From positions 6,398,001 through 6,462,000 of the forward strand of contig NZ_CP071091.1 of NCBI RefSeq assembly GCF_017301635.1: a stretch of DNA of 64,000 nt, in the 5' to 3' direction. Both the position numbers and the translations under genes were made by a program. The notes below the pieces were generated by a model. It did no database searches. It was not told where the DNA came from and saw only the letters and a list, made by a program, of their open reading frames with translations. Source of the stretch: Myxococcus landrumus (GTDB lineage Bacteria > Myxococcota > Myxococcia > Myxococcales > Myxococcaceae). This document shows, in pieces, positions 1 through 7,710 of the stretch. Numbering within the stretch: the stretch's first letter is position 1; each line of letters opens with the position of its first letter.

Positions 1-2
1 TC

Positions 3-398
3 CGCTCTGGTTCTTCCTACAAATGCCAGTTCAGTATTCAGGGCATCGGCCGTTCAAAAATAGAAGGATACGCAAAGGGAACAGACTCATTTCAGGCAGT
101 GATGATGGCATTTGAAGGACTGCGCGTGTTCCTCCTCCCCATTGCCGACAAAGTCACCTTCGATGGGATTCTTGGATCAGATATTTCTCGTCCGATTCCA
201 AGCAGTTACGGCCCTGAAAAGGAAGCACATTTCATTGCTTTGATTGAACGTGAGCTTGACCGAATGCTCCGCTCGCATGGCGAAGACCCAAAGCCGATGC
301 AAGCAAGAGATCGAGAACGACTACTAGCGCGCCGGGAGGAACTCCTCGAACTGCGCAAGGAGAAGAAGCCGAGCAGGAAGACCAAGCCTCATCATTGA
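3..398 (+). CDS. C-terminal part of a DUF6968-like small protein, possible Rhs immunity protein (5' end outside window)
   Basis: The reading frame is open from the first bases of the window, so the gene starts upstream; an internal ATG exists at 99 but the residues before it fit the same domain (a Cys-Gln-Phe strand, an Ile-x-Gly-x-Gly turn, then an Asp-Ser-x-Gln-Ala-x-x-x-Ala helix). That pattern resembles DUF6968 proteins, which are small and often sit next to toxin genes; this is a resemblance by eye only. The C-terminal 30 residues are charged, Arg/Lys/Glu-rich and probably helical. It lies 95 nt before an N-terminally incomplete Rhs gene, the position expected for the immunity gene of an upstream Rhs toxin tip. 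No catalytic residues were recognised. Confidence 0.5.
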   Translation, partial: RSGSSYKCQFSIQGIGRSKIEGYAKGTDSFQAVMMAFEGLRVFLLPIADKVTFDGILGSDISRPIPSSYGPEKEAHFIALIERELDRMLRSHGEDPKPMQARDRERLLARREELLELRKEKKPSRKTKPHH

Positions 399-430
399 GC
401 ACATAGAGGCCTGTTTCGGTAGAGAAGAAG

Positions 431-468
431 CCTACCTGCCTGCTGCATTCTGACAACAGGCGGGTAGG
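431..468 (+). terminator. Hairpin after the first gene
   Basis: Two 15-nt arms (431-445 and 454-468) pair with one G:U and one C:A mismatch around an 8-nt loop. There is no U-tract behind it, so it is a terminator-like or transcript-end structure rather than a textbook intrinsic terminator. It separates the first gene from the Rhs ORF. Confidence 0.4.
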
Positions 469-492
469 CGCCTGAGTCAAGCCCCGAATCGG

Positions 493-2808
493 GTGTATCT
501 GATTCAGAAGGGAGGAAGGCTCCTTGTTGACATCATCCATCCATCCGCGGGTGACCTGAGCTCGATTGAGTATCCCTACGGGCACAAAGTTACGTACGAG
601 TACCGGAAGCATCCAGGTACGACGATCCCCTCGGACCGAGTGAGGGGCGTTCAAGTCGCACGCTGGAACGGTACGGGCTGGACGAATCTCGCCTCCATCT
701 CCAACGTTGAATGGGAGCCCTATGGCGGTGTGCGCACGTATCAGATCAATCCGCCAGGTGCGGCCCAGCCTGTCACGGTGGATTATTTCCCCCACTATTA
801 CACCCAGTCCCCGCCCAGCTCCTGCGCGCTCGATGCTGGAGGATATCCAGGCTCGTCAGATTTGTCGGGACGCACGCGCGGCATCCTCGTCTCCTCCGGG
901 AGCTTTGCCCCCTCAAGCGGCACAGGAGACATCTACAAGCGTTTCTATACGTGGAAGGGAGACCAGATCATCCGCACGGATACCTGCCTCCTGGGGGCGA
1001 CCACTCCCGCCATCGAAGAGTTCACCTACGATGGTCTCCTCCGGCTCTCCAGCGCGACTCGACCTGCCGGGAACCTCGCGGCCACGGGTGGTGCATTCGA
1101 ATCTCGTCGCTACACGTATGATGGCCGAGGAAATCGACTGACCGAGGAAGTCGATGGCCAGATGCACACCCTAGCGCATGGCACGGGAGGATTCGTGGAC
1201 AGGCTGGCGGGCCGCACTGGAGCTGGAGTCAATTCGGTATTGAACCTCCAGTTCACCTACGATGCCGACGGTCGCGCCAAGGAGAAACTCGGGGCTATCG
1301 TGGACGGAGTCCCCACGCACAAGATGGAGTTCACCTTGGGCCCTTCGGCCAATGGTGGCAACGAGACCGTCTTCCGCTCTGTCAAGGTCAATGGAAGTAC
1401 CTATGAGTACTTCTATGATGCGTTCAACAGGCGCCGGCTCAAGCGATATCCGAGCACAGCAGAGGACGAATTCTTTTACGACACGTCACACCTCTTACTC
1501 GTGGACCGAGGCAACCCCAGCGCGATTCCGCCCGCTGGAGGATACGGACACTATGTCGACGACACCTACGTGTGGCTCGGAGACCGTCCGGTCATGGTGG
1601 TGAGAGGTCGACTGACGGCGCAGATGGAGAGAGACAGTAGTCCGACGGGGGATTGTGGTCGAAACGGAGAACCCGCGACCTGCGGGGTCTACTTCCCCGT
1701 CACGGACATGTTGGGCAAGCCGGTCCTAATGTTGGACCAAGCCGGCAAGGTCACCGGAGCTGCGGACTACGAGCCCTTCGGCCACGTCAATCGCGTCAGT
1801 CAGCCGGCGGCAACCCCTCATCCCCATCCGGAGAACGCGAATCTTACGCTCGCAACCTTCGAACAGCCGTCCAGCAGTTCCTCTGTCCGAACCCGGTTCC
1901 GCGCACTGTTTGGACAGGTTGACACGGTTGACATGGATGACTTCGTGTCACTGGTGGATGCAGACACGAGCGCAACACAAGGCCCGACCATCTCTCAACC
2001 TGCCAGTGGACGTTTCTGGAGTCATTGGGTTCAACCAACCGCATCACGGACCCAGGTTAGATTCACGTCGGATGCGCTCCATACAGCGTGCAGTACGTGT
2101 GCTCCCGGCACCTGTTCGCCCGAGTGTACTCCAGCCAACGGTGTAACACTGGAGGGTTACGAGTATCAGAGATTCCAGTCAGGAGCCCAACCCTTCTGGA
2201 TCCCGCTACGATTCCCTGGCCAGTATCATGACTCTGAGACAGATATTTTCGAGAACTGGAATCGCCACTACGACCCAAGCACTGGGAGATATTTTCAATC
2301 CGAACCATTACTGGCAATGACCCCTACAATCCTCCCCTCGTACGCATACGCCAAAAACAATCCAATCCACTACGTCGATCCATCAGGCCTCATACCAAAT
2401 GCAACCATCTACCCAACACCGGAGGATTCAATGCGCTCCGGGTTCAAGTTCATCAGAGTAAACCTCGACTGGACGAACTATGAGAATGTCTTCTACATAC
2501 GCAAATCCAATGGTAAATTCCTGTATACACAGCCGAAACCCATTAAACGCAGGGATGGAGGGCACGGTGTTTGTGATGGGGGCAGCCCCGGCCTGCAGCC
2601 TGGTGCGATGGCCATATGTCACACACATCCTTTTGCGTGCAACCCACGATTCTCCGACGGCGACGAAAAACTGTCCAAGAGAAATGTCGAATTTGTGTTC
2701 TTCTTGATGAATGGTCGCGGCGACGTATTTCGCATGCAGGGCGGCAATGCAAGTCAGGAGCCCTTCCAAACCGAAAGCCAGATAAACTGGAACATCATTG
2801 TTCCGTAA
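493..2808 (+). CDS. N-terminally incomplete (orphan) Rhs-repeat protein with JAMM/DUF4329-like C-terminal tip
   Basis: 771 residues of Rhs/YD-repeat sequence (motifs such as YTYDGRGNR and FTYDADGRA), ending in the Rhs-associated core (YDPSTGRYFQSEP near residue 600, then YVDPSGL near 630). After the core lies a separate ~140-residue tip containing H710-T-H712-P, S721 and D724, an HxH-x8-S-x2-D arrangement close to the JAMM/JAB metalloprotease signature and to DUF4329. The first residues already read as mid-repeat core, there is no signal peptide or N-terminal delivery domain, and an in-frame stop lies 42 nt upstream at 451. GTG 493 is the earliest plausible start, but the ORF may be a 5'-deleted orphan rhs-CT cassette rather than a free-standing gene. 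The gene behind it is a candidate immunity gene. Toxicity and peptidase activity are inferred. Confidence 0.8.
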   Translation: MYLIQKGGRLLVDIIHPSAGDLSSIEYPYGHKVTYEYRKHPGTTIPSDRVRGVQVARWNGTGWTNLASISNVEWEPYGGVRTYQINPPGAAQPVTVDYFPHYYTQSPPSSCALDAGGYPGSSDLSGRTRGILVSSGSFAPSSGTGDIYKRFYTWKGDQIIRTDTCLLGATTPAIEEFTYDGLLRLSSATRPAGNLAATGGAFESRRYTYDGRGNRLTEEVDGQMHTLAHGTGGFVDRLAGRTGAGVNSVLNLQFTYDADGRAKEKLGAIVDGVPTHKMEFTLGPSANGGNETVFRSVKVNGSTYEYFYDAFNRRRLKRYPSTAEDEFFYDTSHLLLVDRGNPSAIPPAGGYGHYVDDTYVWLGDRPVMVVRGRLTAQMERDSSPTGDCGRNGEPATCGVYFPVTDMLGKPVLMLDQAGKVTGAADYEPFGHVNRVSQPAATPHPHPENANLTLATFEQPSSSSSVRTRFRALFGQVDTVDMDDFVSLVDADTSATQGPTISQPASGRFWSHWVQPTASRTQVRFTSDALHTACSTCAPGTCSPECTPANGVTLEGYEYQRFQSGAQPFWIPLRFPGQYHDSETDIFENWNRHYDPSTGRYFQSEPLLAMTPTILPSYAYAKNNPIHYVDPSGLIPNATIYPTPEDSMRSGFKFIRVNLDWTNYENVFYIRKSNGKFLYTQPKPIKRRDGGHGVCDGGSPGLQPGAMAICHTHPFACNPRFSDGDEKLSKRNVEFVFFLMNGRGDVFRMQGGNASQEPFQTESQINWNIIVP

Positions 2809-2809
2809 C

Positions 2810-3538
2810 ATGGGGCTTGAAATGTCCAGAAGACCGCTCGCCTTGATTGCGATTCTCGGATTCTCCATATCAACATGCGCATGCACCCAGCGCTTGCGGC
2901 ATCGCATCTCATGGCCTGAACCATGGACACTAAAACGGGTCGAGACCGCGCCAGGCATCAGCATATTGGCACCTGAATCATTACTCAAAGACGAGAACAC
3001 CGGCAACCAAGCAACGAGGCAACCCTGCGGATATCTGGAACCACAACATTTCAAACCAGCCCCCCTTGTGGCATGTGCCTGGTATGGACCAGATGAAAGG
3101 TCTCTGAGTTTATTTTGGCTCCCTGGAGTCCTTCCGGAGTGCATGTCCGAAGACAAGCTCGCCACACTGCTTGACAGCATATTTCATCTGCACTCCGAAC
3201 CAGGCGCCGAGGTCACACCGCTGCCCGGGCGATGGATAGGGCAGCGGGCCTCGTTCATCACAGATGGCATCTGGATTGAGAACAGGTTCATTGCCATCGG
3301 AAGCGGCGTCGTCATGCTGCAAAAGGTCTCGCGCGAAACAGACCCATTTCCTGAGTCAAAGGCTTTCTTTGACTCACTCAGCATTGACTGCGGAGATACC
3401 TTCCCCCAGTCTGGCTGCGCCTGGGACGAGTCTGCCTGCCAAGATTCACAATCATCATCGGGGGCCGCCACGAAACGCCTGATTCGGCAGGAGCGCGTGC
3501 CCCCCATTGATGAGACGCCGAGAGATAACAGGCCATAG
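2810..3538 (+). CDS. Putative lipoprotein, candidate immunity protein for the Rhs tip
   Basis: The ATG lies one base after the Rhs stop codon, so the two are probably translationally coupled; another in-frame ATG follows at 2822. The 242-residue product has a short basic start, a hydrophobic stretch and an ISTCAC segment that could be a weak lipobox, which would place it in the periplasm or outer membrane. The body contains Cys-Gly-Tyr and Cys-Ala-Trp-Tyr segments and Trp-rich beta-strand-like sequence; the tail is Ser/Arg-rich and unstructured. No family was recognised with certainty. Its position directly behind a toxin-like Rhs tip is the main reason to suggest immunity. The codon usage is less G/C-biased than in the core genes of this window, in keeping with an acquired cassette. 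Confidence 0.6.
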   Translation: MGLEMSRRPLALIAILGFSISTCACTQRLRHRISWPEPWTLKRVETAPGISILAPESLLKDENTGNQATRQPCGYLEPQHFKPAPLVACAWYGPDERSLSLFWLPGVLPECMSEDKLATLLDSIFHLHSEPGAEVTPLPGRWIGQRASFITDGIWIENRFIAIGSGVVMLQKVSRETDPFPESKAFFDSLSIDCGDTFPQSGCAWDESACQDSQSSSGAATKRLIRQERVPPIDETPRDNRP

Positions 3539-3553
3539 CTTCACGACTGTTGC

Positions 3554-3591
3554 CTTCCCGCCAATCCGAGCACTCTCGGGTTGGCGGGAAG
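3554..3591. repeat. Dispersed hairpin repeat, copy 1
   Basis: A 17-bp stem (arms 3554-3570 and 3575-3591) with a single G:U pair and a CACT loop. A close relative is found at 9083-9119, with the same CTTCCCGCCAA arm start, CACTCTC loop region and GGTTGGCGG return arm. Both are intergenic. It follows the candidate immunity gene and could end its transcript; the repeated sequence is more than a terminator needs. Confidence 0.65.
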
Positions 3592-3626
3592 CTCTTCACC
3601 GTGACATGGGCTTGATCCGCATCAGT

Positions 3627-4190
3627 GGCTCTCCCACACTTTTTACGGTTCCCCTCGGAGGTATGGGCAGGCGCAGCAGACGACCAGCGGGGCGAATACA
3701 CCTTGGGAATGGAAACGCCGTACTTCCTTCCAGGCTGTCGTGTAGAACAGATGATGCGCGGCAATGGTGAATCGGCTGTCCTTGTCGCGCTTCTGGAGGG
3801 CACTGGTGCCCGGTGTCCTTCCTGCCAGACGCAAGCACCTCGGTTCCTGGCAGCTATGTCCGACTCCCGGCGGCCCCCCTCACCTCGGGGCGAGCCGTGC
3901 AACTTGAGCTTCGCGTGCGGCGATTCCGCTGTCGAAACCCAGCGTGCTCTCGCCGAACCTTCGCGGAGCGGCCGGTGCGACTGTTGTCATCCCGGGCTCG
4001 GCGGACGCGGCGGCTGGCCACCGCGCAGTGCACTTTCGCGATGGCCGTCGGAGTAGAAGTTGATGCCAGGCTGCTCACTCGCCTATCCATGACCACCAGT
4101 CCCGACACGCTCCTTCGATTGATTCGTCGCACTCCTCTGCCTTCCCTCAGCCCCGCTCGGTACCCGTCCGGATCTGGGCGTCGAAGAGTT
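3627..4190 (+). pseudogene. Relic of an ISL3-family transposase
   Basis: Coding starts at about ATG 3709 (METPYFLPGCRVEQ) and contains the first zinc-finger half CPSC. The match then continues in another frame with RRFRCRNPACSRRTFAER, the second half of the ISL3 N-terminal zinc finger, and with a SPDTLLRLIRR segment. At least two frame changes are needed (near 3840-3855 and near 4170). The match stops at about 4187 at the point where the DDE catalytic domain should begin (LGVEEL, compare LGVDDW/F in intact members). Sequence near 3627-3645 resembles an ISL3 left end but was not proven. The catalytic domain is missing, so the relic is inactive. An IS66-type element begins immediately afterwards. 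Confidence 0.7.
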
Positions 4191-4228
4191 GAGTGAGTTG
4201 GGACACCTCCATGCGTTCAGGGTGAGCG

Positions 4229-4585
4229 ATGGAGGAGCGGATGAAGAGACATCTGGGGGCCGACGCATGGCGGCGGCTGGTGTTGGAGCTGGAAGAGAGC
4301 GGGCAGACGCACAAGGATTTCGCCGCGGCGAAGGCCGTCTCGGTGAGCACGCTCCAGTTCTGGTTGTACAAGCTGCGCAGAGAGGCCATGCGAGCGAGCG
4401 CTCCTCCCGTGCTGCTGCCAGTAGAGGTAGTAGACTCGACCGCGCTTTCAACGCGGCGGGGAGGGGCCTCCGCATGCGGCCCACCGGCCTTGCTGGAAGC
4501 CTCGCTCCCCTCTGGCGTCGTGTTGCGCTTCCCGGCGGGGACGGACATTGCGTACCTGCGTGCGGTCCTGGCGGGGCTGGGTTGA
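4229..4585 (+). CDS. tnpA: IS66 accessory protein TnpA
   Basis: A 118-residue protein with the usual IS66 Orf1 layout: an N-terminal helix-turn-helix region (W-R-R-L-V-L-E-L-E-E-S-G then FAAAKAVSVSTLQFWLYKL) and a C-terminal beta segment with an LRFPAGTD motif near residue 100. It is required with TnpB for IS66 transposition and probably binds DNA. The stop codon is one base before the GTG of tnpB, so translation is likely coupled. The length fits the family. Confidence 0.85.
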   Translation: MEERMKRHLGADAWRRLVLELEESGQTHKDFAAAKAVSVSTLQFWLYKLRREAMRASAPPVLLPVEVVDSTALSTRRGGASACGPPALLEASLPSGVVLRFPAGTDIAYLRAVLAGLG

Positions 4586-4586
4586 C

Positions 4587-4976
4587 GTGCTCCTGCTGCC
4601 GCGTGCCGTCCGCATCCATCTGGCCGCTGAGCCGGTGGACATGCGCAAGTCCATCGATGGCCTCTTCGTCCACGTGCAACGAGTCCTGGTGGCCGACGCG
4701 TACTCCGGCCACCTCTTCGTCTTCGTCAGCAAGCGGCGGGACAAGGTGAAGGTGCTGGCGTGGGACGGCGGGGGTTTCCTGCTTCTGTACAAGCGACTGG
4801 AGGCGGGCCGCTTCCGGATGCCTGACGTCGCGGACGACGCCACGTCGGTGCAGTTGGACTCCACCCAACTGGCCATGCTGCTCGACGGCATCGACGTCTC
4901 CCGGGTCCGTCGGCCGGTCCAATGGCAGCCGCCCGGGCAGCCAGCCGAGTCCCAGGGAACCACGGCTCGTCGGTGA
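4587..4976 (+). CDS. tnpB: IS66 accessory protein TnpB
   Basis: 129 residues carrying the TnpB signature: VDMRKSIDGL near residue 15-25, then GHLFVFVSKRRDKVKVLAWDGGG and LLYKRLEAGRF. The frame is open further upstream, but GTG 4587, one base after the tnpA stop, matches the usual family start. The last ~30 residues (Pro/Gln-rich) extend past the usual end. Its exact biochemical role is not established in the family; it is needed for IS66 transposition together with TnpA and TnpC. Confidence 0.85.
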   Translation: MLLLPRAVRIHLAAEPVDMRKSIDGLFVHVQRVLVADAYSGHLFVFVSKRRDKVKVLAWDGGGFLLLYKRLEAGRFRMPDVADDATSVQLDSTQLAMLLDGIDVSRVRRPVQWQPPGQPAESQGTTARR

Positions 4977-4989
4977 GTACCTGGGTGGC

Positions 4990-6465
4990 ATGGCTCGCGA
5001 GTTGCCAATGGACCACCACTGCCCGTGGCGCGAGGAAGCCGAAGAGCTTCGCGAGCGGTTGACGGCGCTCGAGCAGCAGGTCGCAACGCTCACCCGCACC
5101 GTCTTTGGCAAGAAGTCGGAGAAGCTACCTCCCCCCGCGGAGGAGCTGCGCAAGGAGGCTCCGCGCGACGAGAAGGCCCATGCGGAGGCCGCGCTGCTGA
5201 AGCGTCGCGAGCGTGCGGGCGTGAAGAAGGAGCTGCCGTCGCGCACTGTCTTCCACTCGGTCCCCCTCGAGCACCAGCACTGCCCCCGCTGCAACGGGAC
5301 GGACTTCCACCCGCTGGGGCCAGGCCGGCCGAGCGTCCTGTATGAGTACATCCCGGGCCGCTTCGAGAAGCAGGTGCACGTGCGAGAAACCCTCGTCTGC
5401 GCATGCGGCGAGAGTGTCGTGACGGCCATGGGGCCACCCCGCGTCGCCGAGAAGACGGGCTATGGCGCCGGCTTCATCGCCCACCTCGTCACTTCGAAGT
5501 GCGCCGACTCCCTGCCCCTGCACCGACTTGAGAAGGCTCTCGCGCGTGAGGGACTCCCGGTGGCCCGCAGCACCATGACGGACCTCTTCCACCGCGCCGC
5601 CACGGAGCTGGCTCCTGTCTCCGACTGCCTGCTCAAGAAGGTGGCCACGCAGCAGGTGGTACTGGCGGACGAGACGCCTCTGAAGGTGCAGGCCAAGGAG
5701 AAGACGAGGACGGGCTACCTGTGGACTTTCCTCTCGGAGGAGGAAGCCTCGCACGACTCACTCATCGCCTACTGCTTCAGCCCCACCCGCGCTGGCACCA
5801 CGCCTCTGGAGGTCCTCGGAGACAGTCATGGCTGTCTCGTGGTGGACGCGTACACCGGCTACAACCGGGTGACGACGCCGGACGGCCGCACTCGCGTCGG
5901 GTGCTGGGCCCATGTGCGCCGCCGCTTCTTCGAGGCGCGTCCCCATCCGGCCGCGCAAGAGATGCTGAAGCTCATCCTCCATCTCTACCGGGTGGAGGCC
6001 GCGGTGAAAAAGGCGGGGCTGGCCAGGACTTCCGCCCACCTGTCCATGCGCAAGGAACAGTCTTCCGTGGCGCTGGCCGCAATCCGCTCCTGGCTCGAGG
6101 AGAACCAGCCTCTGCACCCACCTCGCGACCCGCTGGGCACGGCGATTTCCTACGCGCTTGGCCAATGGGACGCGCTCACCCGCTTTGTCGATGACGCGCG
6201 GCTCCCCTTGGACAACAACGCCTCGGAGCGAGCCCTGCGCGTCGCGGCCCTCGGACGGAAGAACTTTCTGTTTGTCGGACATGACCGCGCGGGCAGCAAC
6301 CTCGCGGGACTCTACTCGCTGGTGGCCACCTGCTCGGCGAACGGCATCAATCCGCGTGAGTACCTCTCCGACGTCTTGCTTCGCGTGCAGTACCATCCGG
6401 CAAGCCGTCTGGATGAACTCCTAGCAGGCCCCTGGAGTCGTCGCCTCGCCGCGAACACCTCCTGA
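4990..6465 (+). CDS. tnpC: IS66 transposase TnpC (DDE)
   Basis: 491 residues, full length for the family. It has an N-terminal coiled coil (Glu/Leu-rich, residues ~12-40), an FGKKSEK motif, a zinc-binding CPRC...CAC region near 97-140, a DDE core with Asp in LADETPLK (~residue 228), Asp in VVDAYTGY (~285) and Glu in DNNASERALR (~415), and the C-terminal IS66 tail (ANGINPREYLSDVL). All catalytic acids are present, so it is probably active. It starts 13 nt after tnpB; MARELPM and a second Met seven codons later are both possible starts. Confidence 0.93.
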   Translation: MARELPMDHHCPWREEAEELRERLTALEQQVATLTRTVFGKKSEKLPPPAEELRKEAPRDEKAHAEAALLKRRERAGVKKELPSRTVFHSVPLEHQHCPRCNGTDFHPLGPGRPSVLYEYIPGRFEKQVHVRETLVCACGESVVTAMGPPRVAEKTGYGAGFIAHLVTSKCADSLPLHRLEKALAREGLPVARSTMTDLFHRAATELAPVSDCLLKKVATQQVVLADETPLKVQAKEKTRTGYLWTFLSEEEASHDSLIAYCFSPTRAGTTPLEVLGDSHGCLVVDAYTGYNRVTTPDGRTRVGCWAHVRRRFFEARPHPAAQEMLKLILHLYRVEAAVKKAGLARTSAHLSMRKEQSSVALAAIRSWLEENQPLHPPRDPLGTAISYALGQWDALTRFVDDARLPLDNNASERALRVAALGRKNFLFVGHDRAGSNLAGLYSLVATCSANGINPREYLSDVLLRVQYHPASRLDELLAGPWSRRLAANTS

Positions 6466-6480
6466 AGTACGCGGCGGACC

Positions 6481-6789
6481 CGCATCCCCTCCGAGAGCGT
6501 CACCACGACACTGCCCCTGGCCCTGGGCGGGACTCGTCCTTCCTCAGGACAGCCAAACCCGGACGGTTACCCCGCTCGTGTCCTGGGGCTCGACGACTCC
6601 ACAGAGAGGTTCGGGTTCCGGGGCAGTTCCAACATCCACCTTTCCCACCTGCAAGTGCTGTTCACCACCCTGAAGGTGGCTGGAGATATCGCCATCATCG
6701 GAACGGACTCCGTGGGAATCTTGCGCGTGGACATGAAGACCGGACAGATTCGGCGCGTCGCCGTGCCTCTCTCGAGAAAGTCCATGTAG
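6481..6789 (+). pseudogene. Start-less C-terminal gene fragment beside the IS66 element
   Basis: An open frame of about 100 codons runs to a stop at 6787 with convincing protein-like composition (LPLALGGTRPS, RFGFRGSSNIHLSHLQV, GDIAIIGTDSVGILRVDMKTG) but contains no ATG, GTG or TTG in its first half. It begins directly after the tnpC stop, in the same frame. The simplest reading is the 3' end of a gene cut by the insertion. The family was not recognised; the strand-rich sequence suggests a beta protein. Confidence 0.45.
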
Positions 6790-6805
6790 GCCCCCTTTCC
6801 TACCC

Positions 6806-7184
6806 ATGAAGATCTTCCGCCATCGAGCCATCCTTGTACTCACGGCAGCACTCGTCGCTGCCTGCAATCGGGGCGAGAGCATCCCCACCGCGACCGGAAA
6901 GACTTGTCGCGTTGCCATCGGTGACCCGCTCAATGCTGTCATCGCGCGATGCGGACCACCCTGCGCTACAGGTGAGCCCCCCCAAAGGCCCCTGTCGCCC
7001 GGACCAGCCCTTTCTCAGCGTGGAGCTCTGTTCGAACGCGTGCAGCATCTATGGCCAGGCAGCCGTCTGCACTGCGTTCGGCGGTGACAAGGTTGTCTCC
7101 ATCTTGCGGTTCGACGAGTCAGGCCATCGATCAACAATCAAGTCCTGCAAGTTCCCGGTGCCGCCACCATCAACGCATCGGTGA
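6806..7184 (+). pseudogene. Small lipoprotein gene with a frameshift in a C7 run
   Basis: The frame starting at ATG 6806 encodes a clear lipoprotein signal (hydrophobic stretch, LVAAC) followed by TCRVAIGDPLNAVIARCGPPC. After a run of seven C (6977-6983) the plausible continuation (GPCRPDQPFLSVELCSNAC, then FGGDKVVSILRFDESG) is in the next frame up to a stop at 7184. Joined, they would give a Cys-rich lipoprotein of about 125 residues. One extra C explains the break, so this may be an inactivated gene, a phase-variable gene or a sequencing error. The family is unknown. Confidence 0.6.
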
Positions 7185-7225
7185 GCCAGCACGCGCGCAA
7201 GGCTCCCGCGATAGACTCCAGGGTC

Positions 7226-7573
7226 ATGGCGAGGCTCCAATGGGTTCTCAGTGTGTCCATGCTGCTTGGGTTCGGATTGCCAGGCTGCGCCAGCACCGGT
7301 CAGACCACGGCGGTCTACAGATTGGACCGTGATGCCCACGACATCGCGCGAACGCGCTGCGACGAAGTCGCCTCCATGGCTGGCGGGACACCCATTGCTC
7401 GGGACACCTTGAACTGCGACCTCGCGGAGAACGTGAGGACGGAGTTCAAGACCGGTGGAGACGTCCTGCGCATCACGGCCGCATCCTCATGGAGGCACAC
7501 GGATATCGCCTTGAAGCTCGGGCAGCTCGCGGAGAAACACGGCGTCCGTATCGAGCTCGTGGAAATGAAATAA
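7226..7573 (+). CDS. Putative lipoprotein of unknown function
   Basis: 115 residues starting at ATG 7226. The frame could start at GTG 7181, but 7226 places a normal signal peptide at the N-terminus (hydrophobic, ending LPGC for acylation). The mature part has two Cys and ends in a compact alpha/beta-like segment (HTDIALKLGQLAEKHGVRIE). It overlaps the end of the frameshifted lipoprotein gene only if the GTG start is used. No family recognised. It is probably in the same transcript as the preceding lipoprotein. Confidence 0.6.
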   Translation: MARLQWVLSVSMLLGFGLPGCASTGQTTAVYRLDRDAHDIARTRCDEVASMAGGTPIARDTLNCDLAENVRTEFKTGGDVLRITAASSWRHTDIALKLGQLAEKHGVRIELVEMK

Positions 7574-7710
7574 CCGGGCTACCCGGAAACTATTGTCCCA
7601 CCTGGGCCGATAACCCTCATGACCCGAGCTGTACGCCATGACGGACTGCGGCATCGGGCCTGTGTCACGAGGGACATCGAGCGTCCTTGTCCGTCATCTG
7701 AGAGCTGCAC

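Larger units (their letters stand above)
4190..6480 (+). mobile_element. IS66-family insertion sequence (limits approximate)
   Basis: Three genes in the standard IS66 order and orientation, tnpA-tnpB-tnpC, closely packed. The left limit is set where the ISL3 relic stops, and the right limit just after tnpC, where a start-less gene fragment begins. I could not identify terminal inverted repeats or an 8-bp target duplication by eye, so both ends are uncertain by tens of bases. All three genes look intact, so the element may be mobile. Confidence 0.75.
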
